A stretch of DNA of 64,000 nt from Pseudophaeomoniella oleicola (taxonomy: Eukaryota > Ascomycota > Eurotiomycetes > Phaeomoniellales > Phaeomoniellaceae), in assembly GCA_003868215.1 (NCBI GenBank), contig QWDQ01000067.1:53492-117491 (forward strand), in the 5' to 3' direction. The position numbers and the translations under genes were made by a program. The notes under the pieces are model-generated. The model was given only the letters and a program-made list of their open reading frames with translations, searched no databases and had not been told where the DNA came from. This document shows positions 24,044 to 35,883 of the stretch, piece by piece (the first letter of the stretch is position 1; each line of letters begins with the position of its first letter).

Positions 24044-25426
24044 ATGGGCTACAACACTCGTCGCAAGTCGCTTTCGCTTCCATCGCTTGGCATACATCTC
24101 CCAAATACTTCGCGAGCGCATCGATCTCCTCCTGCAGTCTCAAAAGAACATGCGGTCACCGAGGCCCAGCAGCCACCAGCAAAGCGAGTCAAACGCTCGC
24201 ATGACGAGTCCGAATCAGAGTCAGCGCCTTCGCCGGCTGACGGAAAGCCTTTACCGCGCGCTGAAACCCCTGAGCCGCGCGCAAAAAGCCGTCGCACCGC
24301 CTACGAACACACACCGCCGCCTTCTCCAAGGGTTGATTCCACCACTGTGAAAGTTGATACTGAAGGTATTAATGATGACATTGTGATCGCTGTCATCGAA
24401 CAGTTACAGAAAACTGGAAACCGTCCACATCTGATTCGAGAGCTTGCGACAGTGCTTGCAGCTACGAATGAGTCGGTAGCACAGTATGTTCATCCCTTCC
24501 TATGTGCTCGAAGCCATCGATACTAACGATATTCTCACAGTTCCGCGAATCCTGCTGCACTCCTCTCATCGCGACTTAGCTTGTACCTGAAACGGCCTTG
24601 GACCGCTCTTGCCCCATGTCCTTTGGCAAAAGAACTAATACCCGTTCACCCTCGCAAGGTCTTCTTCTTCCTAACGACATGCGCGAGACAGGAGTTACCG
24701 GATACCTCAGATGACATAATTGCTCCAAGTGCTCAACTCAAACAGATGACTCCGAGCGTCTCTACACCCAGTGTCGATCAGGACGAGATGGATGCGGAAA
24801 CCAGGGATCGTATGAGAATGAGCCCAAGTCCAGAAGTTGATCTCTCGAGCCCGGAATTGGATGACAGCAGCGTCGAAGATGCAGACTCCCCGTCAACCCC
24901 AACCGGTAGTTTCAGCGCTCGCAGTAGCCTAGCTCGCGATGGTTCGGTCGCGCACTCTGCTAACCGAATACGGCCAAACCGAGCTCCTAGTCCACCGCTG
25001 GAAGCTGATGAGAAGGGTTTCACAGAAATGGCCAACGAAGTGCGCGCGCGTGGCATGAGTCTGAACGATGTCGATGTGCAACCAACTACAGAGACAGACG
25101 ATATCTCTCGCGATGGTGCCGCTGAGACGGTTGTTGAGACTGCCGAACAAACTCACCGTCGGGATCAGGAACTTGGCTACGCCCTGTTCGGGCACGGGAA
25201 CGTTGCGCTTCACGGCGCTGTCATCTCAGCGGTAACGAGCAGCCCTATGATCGGACCCCAGAAGACCATATCCCATGTCGAAGTCAAGAAAGAACATCAA
25301 CTTACTACCACAACAACGATTGTCGATCTCGACTTTAAGGACATCGAAATGGCCAACGGATGGGAAATGCAGTCCCCCGAGGAGATCGGGCTCGGCGAGC
25401 TCGATGGGTTATTCTCTGGCTTTTAA
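24044..25426 (+). CDS. gds1: GDS1-like winged-helix nuclear protein
   Basis: Two exons, 24044-24483 and 24541-25426, with a 57-nt intron holding a perfect TACTAAC branch site, give 441 residues. Splicing joins LAATNESVA to HSANPAALLSSRLSLYLKR, completing the GDS1-type winged-helix domain (about 110-195), which ends KELIPVHPRKVFFFLTT. Flanking regions are disordered: a basic PPAKRVKRSHDES segment with a likely nuclear signal before the domain, and acidic Ser/Pro-rich sequence after it. The last 40 residues contain VDLDFKDIEM and a short acidic tail, possibly an activation segment. Yeast GDS1 is tied genetically to growth on glycerol; the molecular role is unknown. A long pyrimidine-rich leader precedes the ATG. 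Confidence 0.85.
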
Positions 25427-26502
25427 ACTCCACCGAACCCAAAACATTACGACTTACCTTCTCACCTTTGTTGTTTCGATACACATACGACCTTTTTTTT
25501 AATTTGGGAAGTCACTCTTCGCTGGCCGGAGGAACTTTGGAAGCTTGACCGGGAAATACTCGGATTGGAAACGGAAAATCAAACTCTCAACTCTTCGCAT
25601 TGCTGCATTTGCTACGATCAACTTTTGAGCGTTGTTATTGCGGTGTGCTTGTATTTCTAGTGACGTTGGTCAATGTCGTGTCTCGATATACCTATCTGTT
25701 TTGATATGATGTGGAGGCCAAAAATGGCAACGAGGATCCTCGCGGTCGTGGTTCGGGAACTGGAGAAAAGAGGAGGTTTCTCTTGGCTGCAAGAAACGCC
25801 ATCTCATCAAAGTTGTTCGACGGTGTCTAGCCACCTCGATCCCCTGTTTACTGTTCGTGTACCTTAGCTTGACACCCTCTTGAGGGCGCTGTCTTGGTCC
25901 GTTGACTGGTGAGATGAACGGAACATCAAGACGAGCATCTGATGCTGTGCCAATTAGAATCAAATACCAATTCTCCCCGAATCTCGCATGTTGATGTACT
26001 CCAGAATACGGTCTCCTTGTTAATGCCTATTTGCTATCTCACAAATGTGATCTGCCAAGGCTGCGGTCCCCTGGTGCTACCATCAATAGATACTCGATAC
26101 ATTCTCTTTTCCTGCTCTCCCTTCGTCCTCATCCTTCTTTTTGTTATCTGCTGTGTAGGATACCTAAGGTAAGTCGTTATTCTCTTTTCTCGTAGCAGGA
26201 ATCTTCTTGGCCCCTTTAGGATATATACATGTACGTTGGACATAAATATTGTCGAAACTTGACTTGGTTTTCTGTGAGGTTGGAGGAATTGATGATGGAG
26301 ATGTTGGTTGGTTGCCAATTTTTATATTCCTTTGTTTTGTCGGTTGATCCTCTGCAAATGTCGATGCTGTATATGGGATGAAGACGTCTGTCTATTGCTA
26401 CTTATGAATTTATTCACACGCATCGTGATGGGCCGAATACATATCCAAATTGATCAGCTATAGCACCACAAGACAGAGCACGCCATTCAACTCAGATACC
26501 CG
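25427..26502. other. Convergent intergenic region
   Basis: 1.08 kb between the stops of the GDS1-like and BTB-like genes. It contains presumed 3' UTRs only. I see no repeat, RNA gene or coding sequence with protein character. Confidence 0.5.
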
Positions 26503-28704
26503 TCACTGGGCGGAAGCGAAGTCGCCAATACCCTCTTCCTTCATCAGACCATATCCATTACTACGTCCCTCATCCATAGATGCTTGCATCTCTTCTGCTA
26601 TCACTTCAACCTTCCTCCTATAGACCATTTTCTCCAACTCCAAAGACGATGCGTCACCACCGAACAAATTGGACATCTCACCAGGAAGTCGCATCCAAAG
26701 CGTCTCCAGATTATACGCCAACAACGTCACAAGCAGAATCTCCATGTCATCAACATTGTTGTTGATAGGAGTACCTGATCTAGCGTCAGGGAGTTGCGAA
26801 GACAACGGACTTCTGTTAGCCATGGCGATATCTCTTCTTGAGTCCTGATGTGACGACGAGGAAAGCGCAAAGACGATTCTCACACTGTCAAGAACGCCCG
26901 ATGCCGAATGACCGCCCTTTTCAAACGCTCTCGCAGTCCTGAAGATGATCGATTGCTGCATTTGTTTCATGCCGAACCGTCCAGCAAGAATGTATAATTT
27001 CATCACTTTCAGGACTTGCTCCTTGCTGAATGAAGAGGGGAAAGTGGCACTGGAATACTGCAGACGCACCATCTTCGGGCCATAAGCTTCAACATTCGCC
27101 TTGGAGGCCTGGAACGACGAACGAGGTGTGAGAATGGGCATGTTGGAGGTCTCGTGACGCTGTCTTTCTGGACCTGGATAACCTTCTTCCACTTCACTGG
27201 TGTCAACTGCACCAAACATTCTTGGCAGGTTACTCCCCTCCAAGTATTCGACCATCAAACTGAAAACCTTTGGATCGATGTCTCTGAATGTCGGACTCAT
27301 GACGTATCCCCTTGTCCCTATTTTGCCCTCAGGACCAGAGCTCGAAACGACATGTGCCTTCAGTACATCTGACGCATTCTTCTTGAACTTATTTACATGG
27401 ACACGGAAGAGCCTGTTCGTTGGGCCGACATATATTTCGATGACGTCCGTGCGATCAACATCGTCTGAAGGAACAGTGCATCCTTGCACTGAACTTGGGC
27501 TTCGTGTTGGACATGGAGTCCTTGGGACTTGCATAATGAAATCTCCGCCCACGTCGCCGTTGCATAGACCACCGGCATTCCGTTCATCTTCCCACGCGTT
27601 GCCATTCAAATATTCTGCCGCTGTACGAATACTTGACGGCAACATGGACAGTGGTAACGGCCGCATCATGAAATCTCCCATCATCTGTCTCTTTGATTGT
27701 TTACCGTGCTCAACTCCAGAAGTCGATTTCTGCAACAATTCAGATCGACACCTCTTTGCCTTCCTGCCCACTTCAAATGCCCTTTGTCTCCTCTCAAACT
27801 CCTCTCGCCTCTTCTCTACCGCCGCTCGAGCCTCGTTAAGCGTTGCTTCTTCGTTTACAAGCTCTGCGAGTTCTATGTTCGATTGGTTCTGTTGATTATA
27901 TATCGTTGATGATGTAGAGATGCCATCGTCACCGTCATCGTTGTCGGAAGCGGAATAGTCCCTTTCGTGCGAGCTACTGACGTCGCGTCTCTCGTCATGG
28001 TCATCTTCATCATACGAGGACAAGTGTGATCTTCTTCGCTTCCTCCGATGAACAGCCGCCCTCCTTTGACGTTCTTCTCTTCTCAGACTCTCTTCTCTAT
28101 GCTCACGTTTATCTTCTTCCTCGTCAAATAGCGGATTCAATCTAAGCCTTTGCGTCGTGTCCTTCTTGGCCGCCGAGCCACTGTCGCGGACATTACCAGT
28201 TGATCGTCTGCGATGGCCACTTCTCTGATCCACGATCGGGATTTTGTCAGCCACATCCACAATATGTTGTTTCCAAAACTCCACTCGCACGCCCGATCCG
28301 GTAGGTAGTCCCTTTACCAACGCAAGCAGAGTTGACAATTCATCTCTTTGCTTCGCATCCCACCCCGAGAAATCAAGGCCAAGATCGAGAATATCGTGAC
28401 TATCCAGATCCAATCTGAACAGTTGATCCTTCTTCACCCACCTCCAGACGCACAAGAACGGGAGGAAAACAGCCCATTGGCGTCGTCTGTGCGGGATACC
28501 GGCACATGGATCGTGATCTGGTCTGGAGAGGTCTCGGACGTCTGCTCCCGCAGGCATGGAGACATTGAGCATGGCGTCGTCGAGCATGTCCGTACAGCAG
28601 ATAATCCCGATCCATGGTGGTGATGCCCGTGACCAGTTGGTGACGATATAGGATTCCCCTGGCATCGGGCGGTGGGCGATGTGAAGAAGAGTGAGAAGTT
28701 CCAT
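26503..28704 (-). CDS. Large BTB/POZ-like protein with charged central region
   Basis: Single exon, 733 residues. I do not recognise a named family. In order: an N-terminal domain (about 1-165) with FLPFLCVWRWVKKDQLFRL and FSGWDAKQRDEL; a very charged Arg/Glu/Asp region (about 185-270) with basic KRRRS clusters suggesting nuclear location; a predicted coiled coil (about 278-318, LNEARAAVEKRREEFERR); and a C-terminal BTB-like region from about 419, with IEIYVGPTNRLFRVH, FSLMVEYLEGSNLPRM and VLKVMKLYILAGRFGMKQM. The last two match the strand/helix pattern of BTB folds, with an insertion between them. A second BTB gene follows upstream on the same strand. BTB proteins usually dimerise or act as adaptors; no specific role can be read here. 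Confidence 0.65.
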   Translation of the reverse strand: MELLTLLHIAHRPMPGESYIVTNWSRASPPWIGIICCTDMLDDAMLNVSMPAGADVRDLSRPDHDPCAGIPHRRRQWAVFLPFLCVWRWVKKDQLFRLDLDSHDILDLGLDFSGWDAKQRDELSTLLALVKGLPTGSGVRVEFWKQHIVDVADKIPIVDQRSGHRRRSTGNVRDSGSAAKKDTTQRLRLNPLFDEEEDKREHREESLRREERQRRAAVHRRKRRRSHLSSYDEDDHDERRDVSSSHERDYSASDNDDGDDGISTSSTIYNQQNQSNIELAELVNEEATLNEARAAVEKRREEFERRQRAFEVGRKAKRCRSELLQKSTSGVEHGKQSKRQMMGDFMMRPLPLSMLPSSIRTAAEYLNGNAWEDERNAGGLCNGDVGGDFIMQVPRTPCPTRSPSSVQGCTVPSDDVDRTDVIEIYVGPTNRLFRVHVNKFKKNASDVLKAHVVSSSGPEGKIGTRGYVMSPTFRDIDPKVFSLMVEYLEGSNLPRMFGAVDTSEVEEGYPGPERQRHETSNMPILTPRSSFQASKANVEAYGPKMVRLQYSSATFPSSFSKEQVLKVMKLYILAGRFGMKQMQQSIIFRTARAFEKGGHSASGVLDSVRIVFALSSSSHQDSRRDIAMANRSPLSSQLPDARSGTPINNNVDDMEILLVTLLAYNLETLWMRLPGEMSNLFGGDASSLELEKMVYRRKVEVIAEEMQASMDEGRSNGYGLMKEEGIGDFASAQ

Positions 28705-30223
28705 TGTCCTGTCCGAGATAGGTGTTGAAAACCGAGTAAGGAGTAAGTGTTGAAAAGACAGACGGTGACACTTGAAGTGAAGCTTGAGTAAAGCAGAACA
28801 GACCTGGCTTGACTTGACTTGACAATCGAAGAAAGGTAAAAGAAGAATGAGATTTAGATGAAGATGAGAGGTAACCGGAGTACAGACCTACTCCCAAAAA
28901 GCCCTTCCTCCTTTCCCTCTTCCTTCTTCCTCCTGTATTTCCCAAACAAACCTCGCGGTGATGATGATGATTCTTGCGAGACAGACCAAGAGAGTCTTCA
29001 GATCCTCTTCCCTATTAAAACCAGTTCAGAAAAAGAGAGGATCAACAACCTAGTCCTAACCTATCATCGTCGAAGAAGATGAGAACCTGGCCTGGTTGGC
29101 CCCTGAGGAACTGAGGGAAAAGAGGAAACATACAGAAGAGAAGTTAGGCAGGTAGATAGGTAAGTTAAGTAATATCATGGGGGGGGGGGAGTTATTGTAC
29201 AGTCGAACTTCCCTTTCTCTTTCTCCTTCTCTTCTCAGAGAGCCATAGAGAGAGAGAGAGAGAGGCCAAAAGATCCGGTACAGACACGAACCATTCATAC
29301 CTACCTGCTTACCCCGTAAATGATAAATGATGAATGATAAGTGGATAGTGCGTACCTACACTAGATCTGGGCGGGAGGGAGTAGGAGGGAGACTGTCGTG
29401 AAACATCAATCTTATCATCATCATCATCAACTTATAAACCCAGAAAAAGTAATTAAGGAATATATCAAAATGAGGTGGCCGAATCTCTCAAATTTCTCAT
29501 TGCTTCTTCTTCTTCTACTTCTTCTCCTTTAATAAAACGCTTGGGTATTATATAAGGAGGGTTTGTAAAATTCAATCATCACCGTTAACATACATATTCG
29601 ATATATGCAACACAAGAGGAGAGAGAGAGGTTGGAAAATCCAGACAAAGACGGCAGCAGACTAAGCTCCTGCTGCTGCTGCTGCTAGCTTGACTTTGTTT
29701 GCCCTTTAAAAAACCAATTTAAAAGCAGGGGAAGGAAATGAAACAACACTTGCGAAAAATTAAGTGTGTGTACAAACTTCCCCCCCGGAATTGGGGGGAA
29801 GAGTGTGGTGGTGACAAATTTGGTTTTGACAGGATTTGAGAGTCGTGATTGGAAACAAGAGAACATTAAAGGAGAGGGAAAAGAGCGATACGTTACCGTT
29901 TCCGAAATGGGAAAAGATTTGGTCGGCCAAAAACCTCGAGGCAGAAAAGAAGCTGGAGTTTGCCAGACTCATTTGTTGTTGTTTTTTTTTTTCTTTTTCT
30001 TTTTGGGAGTGCTCGTAGAAAGCAGGCACAAAAACAAAAAAAAGCAAGTAAGCAAGCAATCAATCAAGATGCATGCCCCAGAGCTTGACGCCTCTTTGAG
30101 GTAGGAATGATCCGGCCTTTTCCCATTCGGAACCCGTATCGAGTATTCCCCCTCCACTATTGTCTGATTTCAAAGAAGGATCCAAGCCCCAATGGCTCGA
30201 TGAGTCTGAAGCTATGTGGTAAC
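28705..30223. other. Intergenic region with simple repeats
   Basis: 1.5 kb containing a run of 11 G (29179-29189), a short (CTG)n repeat near 29668-29685, GAGA stretches and ATGATGA-type repeats. No coding sequence is supported. Confidence 0.55.
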
Positions 30224-31208
30224 CTAGATGATCTTGGGAGACTTGCTGTTGCTGTTGAAAGCTCGTCGTAAGCAGAGGTACACGAAAGGAACTGCTGAAG
30301 TTGACTCTTACCTTATCTCGACAATATCATCGATATGGTTACACATGGCAACAAAGAGATCGAAGAACAATTTGCCACCTTGCTCCATCTCCATCTGCAT
30401 GGTTCCACTCCTCTTGAAAGTCTTGCGACTTCTGATGATCAAAGCAAGATAATGAGCGCGGAGTTTGGATTCCGAGTCAGGCGTGTGATCATACGCATAC
30501 CGAGCAGACCGTAAGATCACTTCGACTGGAATGGCTGCATGCAATCCTTGCTTCTTGAGAGCAAGTCGCTTCAGATCTTCCAGGCCGAACTTTTCGGCAG
30601 CGCAATAGACGGCGGTATCACGAAGGATCTCGCCATCCACGTCTGGAACGTAAATTGTCGAAATTCCGAGCCCGCGGCCACCGATTTTTCGCATCTCCTC
30701 ATCGTCCTCGAGGCCCCACGTGTTGCGACGCTTGTCAATCAACATGCGAGGGAAATAGTCACCCTTGTAGAGATATTCGAGGACGCATGAGAGAACTTCG
30801 GGTACTCTGCATCTGGTTAGTCACGGGTGACTTCTATCGAATCGTCGTACTTACTCGTCTGGCAGGTCCACCCTCTTTCCGTCGGCGTCGACAAAACCTT
30901 GGCTTTGAAGAGCTTCGAAGAAGAAGGGTGACTGAGTAAGGACATCCTCGTGAGCAGCGAACAAACGTTGCTCACGCCCAACCACCAGAGTGATAATGGG
31001 ACATGTTAGATTGGGGCTGCGTTCTGATTAGACACGACGTAGAAACCGATGACCATTGTGGGACTCACGATCCTGATCCCACCGACCCAACAGACGGACT
31101 GTCCAGACTCTCCTGCAACTTTCTCTTCGTATGTTCGCGATAAGTAGTCCTGGGCGGCTTCACGATCTTCCCCGCTCGATCGCGCGAGGCAAACGAGCGT
31201 TTGAACAT
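30224..31208 (-). CDS. BTB/POZ domain protein
   Basis: Four exons, 31208-31069, 31016-30855, 30806-30312 and 30251-30224, with introns of 52, 48 and 60 nt, give 274 residues. After a basic N-terminus (MFKRSFASRDRAGK) the BTB core runs CPIITLVVGREQRLFAAHEDVL, with SPFFFEALQS, PEVLSCVLEYLYKGDYFPRM, and, after an Asp/Glu-rich insertion, AVYCAAEKFGLEDLKRLALKK. This is the order of the fungal KLHL-type BTB proteins of unknown function, probable adaptors. Exons 1 to 3 are well supported by phase. The last 28-nt exon (ending NSKSPKII) rests on splice signals only. Without that splice the protein ends two codons later, after EIR. It lies next to another BTB-like gene on the same strand. Confidence 0.75.
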
Positions 31209-32160
31209 GGTGACCGATGAGAATTGTCGATTCCAAATCATAAACGAACGAACAGAGGGAAAGAACGAGCGGCAGAAGAGACCCTGTGATAGTAGAGAGG
31301 TTATAGTAAGGATTGACGGTTTGACTCTTCTCGTTCACGCACGTATCATCGAGGAGCTCCGGCAAGTCAACCTTCTCCCTCAGAAATCGAGAAAGAAGAG
31401 AGACTTGGACGCACGAATCTTGCTAGAAGACTCGAGCGCTGTATAATTCGGCTGGCTCTGAGAAGCGTGAAGAGAAGAGAAAAAGAAGGAAAAGAAAGGT
31501 AAGGTTGGCCGACAGGTTTATTATATCAGGCTGTAGCGTGACTGCGCGCGCGCCATTGGGCGGCTGATCCCCGCATGGGATTGGGATTGGTCTGTCACTC
31601 AACATTGAAGGTTGTTCCCAGGCAACCCTGCTCGCCTGTTCCCATGGTCAGGCACCATTTTCGACATCATCAAGGAGTCCGGAGCCCGCAGTTGGCATAA
31701 ACAGCAGAATCACCCAACCCATCAATCCATCTAGCATCATTTGTGCGAAACAGCGATATGACTGGACCTGAGAAACTTCTATCTTGTTCCCATAGCCTCA
31801 ATCTACAGGAAAACAAAAACAGGCTTATCAGATGTGGAGTGTAAGGCAGACAACAATAGTAACGCTGCAACTTAGTGCCTTAGTTATCTACCGCTAGCTT
31901 ACTTGCCTAAATGAGACAAATTATTGTTGACGTAGATTCTTTTGGGGCGTGTGAAACCCTGCCGTTGTGCTAATTACCTTACTACGTAGTACATGCATTG
32001 CGAATGTATTGAAGTATCCCAAACAGCAAAGCGACGATTAGCATCCTTGATGATGATCAGAGCCGGGCAGCCGACTTCTCGCCGCTACTGGCTAGAGGTC
32101 CTAGAAAGTCTCATTCTGTAATACCTTCCTCACGCCTCTCCTTCCCCACCAACTATCTAT
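31209..32160. other. Intergenic region
   Basis: 0.95 kb holding the presumed BTB promoter, with a GCGCGCGCC stretch near 31546, and a TACTACGTAGTA palindrome at 31980-31991. No coding sequence is supported. Confidence 0.5.
31980..31991. repeat. Dispersed palindrome TACTACGTAGTA, copy 3
   Basis: Exact 12-bp palindrome in intergenic DNA. Confidence 0.8.
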
Positions 32161-33586
32161 CTAGGTGTTGCGCATCCTGCTTGTCCAAGCATTGTTTGCA
32201 AGGTTTTGTCTGGCTGCATCAACACCATGCTCTTGCATCAGTCGAATTTGCTCCTCTCGAAGGCGACGCCGTTCGACGGAAGCCGAAGTTCTCTCGTCTG
32301 GGTCGACAATGCTCTCCGGCACTGGTTTTGCGCAACCTTCCTCGAGAGCATGATAGCGTGATTGACAGGCATGCTGTGAGAAATTGACAACAGGCTGTAG
32401 AGAGTCCGCGTAAGTACTAATGGAGTACAGAATAGATCATGCTCACCTTCATTGTTTTCATCTGGTCTGCGACTATTTTCCATTTCTTAGCTTCAGCTTG
32501 TTCCTTTGCCTTCTCAATATCCCTCTCTGCTTTGGCGATAGCTTGCATAAGCACTTCATCCTATCGAGTATGAGCATTTCTTTTCACGTTGACGTTTAAG
32601 CGACCTACATCTCCCTCGTGCCAGTCTGTCAACTCCTCATCGAGCATTGTATCCTGTTTCTCTTGCAGCACCTTCTTAATGCGTGCCCACCGCGTCCCGA
32701 TCGTCTTTGGCATGTACGAGGTGCGGCCTTCTGCTGCCAGTCGATCAGCGATGTCCTTTTCTAGATACCTCGCTTGTTTCATCTGGACAATGAGCTCGTC
32801 ATCGGAGTCCATGTCGAACTTGACCGGCTTTGCTATTACCGGGCGGCCTCCATCGGAGCGGAACTTCTTGTTCTTCGGTGCTGGTCCTGGTGAATTTGCT
32901 TCACGCTTGGGTTTAGTTCTACCATTTTTTCTCGTTGCTTGTCCGTCGCCGGGTGATTGGCCCTCGTCATACTATTGAACAACCTTGTGGTTAGTGGGTG
33001 TAGATGCTACCACAAGTTTCTGTACTTCTTCCAGAGATGTCGCAGGGGGTCAAAAGACGGTGAAGAGGTGTTCGCAAAAGAGTTCGGATGGAATATATGT
33101 TAAGGAAAACGAAGTGATGCATCGGTATCCGTGGTGATCTTCACACTAATGATGACCGAGTACATCTACTCAGTCGAAACAATCCGGGAGAGGAGATAGG
33201 AATGATATTGATGAGCCGTTGTACTCACTGGAGCCAGTGGGTCGATTGTCTCGTCGAAATCGAGATCATCCAGATCAGAATCCCATGCCCCGTTGTCACC
33301 ATTCTCATTCACTGGTTGTGCGTATATTGGGCCACCCACAGGTTGTCCGACTTCTGTTTCAGTGAGAGGGTGCAAGTCAGCCAGGTGATGCTGCGTAAAG
33401 AGATTGGTGGAATCAAAGGTGAAAGAATTCAGATGGAGTAAACGGCCTACCAAAGGAGTAGCGCTCAGGGTTGAGCGTCATATGAGCAAAGTAAGGAAGA
33501 TCGAATCTAGTCTGAGGGAACGGCGCCTCCCATCTGATGCGAGGACGCCGTACAGTCGCAGTTGAAGCAGCCTTACGCTTAGGCAT
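32161..33586 (-). CDS. Myb/SANT-like fungal protein of unknown function
   Basis: Five exons, 33586-33451, 33353-33229, 32971-32609, 32560-32447 and 32394-32161, give 323 residues. Introns are 97, 257, 48 and 52 nt; all junctions keep phase and have GT-AG ends. The N-terminus is short and basic (MPKRKAAST). After an acidic stretch (WDSDLDDLDFDETID) and a basic linker comes a helical module, DDELIVQMKQARYLEKDIADRL with GRTSYMPKTIGTRWARIKK, similar to Myb/SANT-like DNA-binding units. A helical EKAKEQAEAKKWKIVADQMK segment and ACQSRYHALEEG follow. I recall this arrangement from widespread, uncharacterised filamentous-fungal proteins (DUF7626-like, unverified). A chromatin or DNA role is inferred. 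The 257-nt intron could hide another exon. Confidence 0.7.
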
Positions 33587-34500
33587 GTTGGATAGATGAG
33601 GGGCCTTGTAGGTCTATGATCATGGCAGAGGAACAGAATTATGAATGGAGATTGAGAAGGAGGCACTCGAAGGAAGAAAGTAATATCAAAAGAATGATGT
33701 CCAATTGGGTTCTAGTGGAAATGAGCAGGCCGTTGGAGACCGAATTTTTGACGCGTACACTGGAAGCTTCACTCAAGGCTCCCAGTATATCTCGAATTCT
33801 CCTGATGTCTTTTATATCTAGCAATCAGAATGTCTGGTACTTAATATTTCTAGATATACAGTACTGCGCAGTGAAACTACACTGATTGGTTATAACACCA
33901 ACAGTGAGATGATCTCGACTATCAACGGGCCTTCTACCACAGTGAAAAGTCAAGCTGATATATATATATGTACATTCACGCTATGCATGAGAAAGAGACA
34001 TCCTCGTAGTCACCGGAAGGGGGGCGTCAATTGCGCCAGATTCATATGCATGGATTGAGTGAGGTGCCCGAGTAATTGAGCATCTAACATTTGGTCGCTT
34101 AATGATGACCTTAAGCAAACAATCTCCCGCGAAAGAACATTCGTTATCTCATTGGGTCTTCATTCATTCCGAGTCGATGATCCGAGGTGTTGAGCACGTG
34201 GTTTCTGTTCAACGGCGCGATTGTTTATCTGAGTTTGATAAATAATAATGACGTCGGTTTGCGACAAATCCCACTTTTCCTGCTGTGCGCCACACGTCGT
34301 CATTGTCTGCTGTGGCTCGTCCCGCGACATTCTTTACGACGATGATATCCAATATTACCTTGAACATCGCTCATTCCAATAAGCCTTCTGATATCAACCT
34401 AAGAGTCTGCCTCATATCCTTACAAACTTACGATAACGGTCCTAGGTGAGAATCATCGACTCGTTCAATCCTGCCACAGCCTCAGCGCCTGCTGTCCGTC
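33587..34500. promoter_or_regulatory. Divergent intergenic region
   Basis: 0.91 kb between two divergent starts. It contains a TATATATATATG stretch near 33959-33969 and AT-rich runs. No other element was recognised. Confidence 0.4.
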
Positions 34501-35883
34501 ATGGCTATGCAATATATCAATTACATCAAGGCGAAAACACCCTGGTCTACGGGTAATCAGCAAGAGAAGCCTGTGCTTTCCGACGAAGATGAGCAATTCT
34601 TGAACCGAATTACCTCCCAAGAAGGGGCTTCCCTCCCTCTGCCGGATCAGATGGATGGGTCAGAGAAGCGGGTAAAAGATGCGCAGACGGCGTTGATGGA
34701 TGGCGCACAAAATATAGCCTTGCCAGATACACCCACAGAAGAACCGCAAGAGATCATCGAAGACCCAGAGAAGGTGGGCACGTCTACAGCAGAAGCAAAG
34801 CCGAGAAAATACTGGACCTGGCTGCGACGGGATAGTCGAGATGCGGAACGTAAGGTAAGCGAGAGCACGATCACATGGGAGTCTGGATGCTAATAGATAC
34901 TGTGCAGAAACAGGAGGCTACTGCAGCTAGCTTGATGGATGTTGCAGAAGGTGTCAAGAGCGCCGATGCGCAGCCAAACGAGGACGACCTTGTAGCAGAT
35001 GTAGAAGCGAAGAAAGAAGAAGAAGACATGTCAGAGGCCTTGGAACGACTCAATCTGGCGGCGGTCAACAATCGCGTCTTTTCCATCAGCGCCGAAACGC
35101 AAGAACTTCTGGAGAAGTTTAACTTGGTCTTCAAAGATCTAGTCAATGGGGTTCCAACAGCGTACGATGACCTCGAGAGGCTCCTCACTAACAGTGATCG
35201 ACAGCTTCAGAGCACTTTCAAGTCCTTGCCCTCGTTTCTACAAAAATTGATTGAGTCATTGCCAAGCAAGATGACCAAAGGCTTTGCTCCAGAAATCATG
35301 GCAGCAGCAGCTGAGAGAGCCTCCAGGGGCGGCGTCAATATGGAGAATGCAGGTAAGGCAGCGGCAGCGGCCTCAAAGTTGGGATTCAAGACACCAAGCC
35401 TGAAAGACTTGATTGGCAAACCAGGTGCTGCAGCTGGTGCTCTTCGATCCGTCATTCAATATTTGAGAGCTCGTTTCCCTGCCTTTATGGGAATGAACGT
35501 GCTGTGGTCATTAGCCATGTTCGGTGCGTCGACTAGATTGTCAGGATCTTCTTTTTTCATATACTGATTCGCTTACAGTCCTACTCCTGGTCTTTTGGTA
35601 TTGTCACAAGCGAGGTCGTGAAGTTCGACTCGAGAAGGAGAGACAATTGACCGATGACGAAGTTGCACGTCTTGATGCGCAGTTCAGGATAATGCACCCT
35701 GATGGAAAGATAACGACGACAGCCGATGTAGGTGCTTCAAAAGAGGAGGTACAGGCTGGGATTGAAGAAGTTGAAGCGGCGCACGAGGCTGCCAGAGTGA
35801 TCGACAATGACAGCGGTGTAACCGATCCGGATCCATCGACATTAAGCACGACGGTGCAACCTGCTGAAAAGATAGGCACTTGA
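34501..35883 (+). CDS. Conserved-looking single-pass membrane protein, unknown function
   Basis: Three exons, 34501-34854, 34908-35523 and 35579-35883, with introns of 53 and 55 nt, give 424 residues. There is no signal peptide. The N-terminal half is acidic and disordered. A helical region (about 150-300) includes LLEKFNLVFKDLVNGVPTAY, FKSLPSFLQKLIESLPSKM and an Ala-rich segment. A membrane helix at about 310-333, NVLWSLAMFVLLLVFWYC, is formed only by the second splice and is followed at once by HKRGREVRLEKER, a positive patch that suggests the C-terminus is cytosolic. I recall similar proteins across Pezizomycotina but no function. Organelle membrane location is possible but not shown. Confidence 0.72.

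Noticed and set aside
33972-34100. Possible hidden exon upstream of the membrane-protein gene
   Set aside because: The ATG at 34501 gives a sensible start and there is no in-frame donor/acceptor pair linking earlier sequence.
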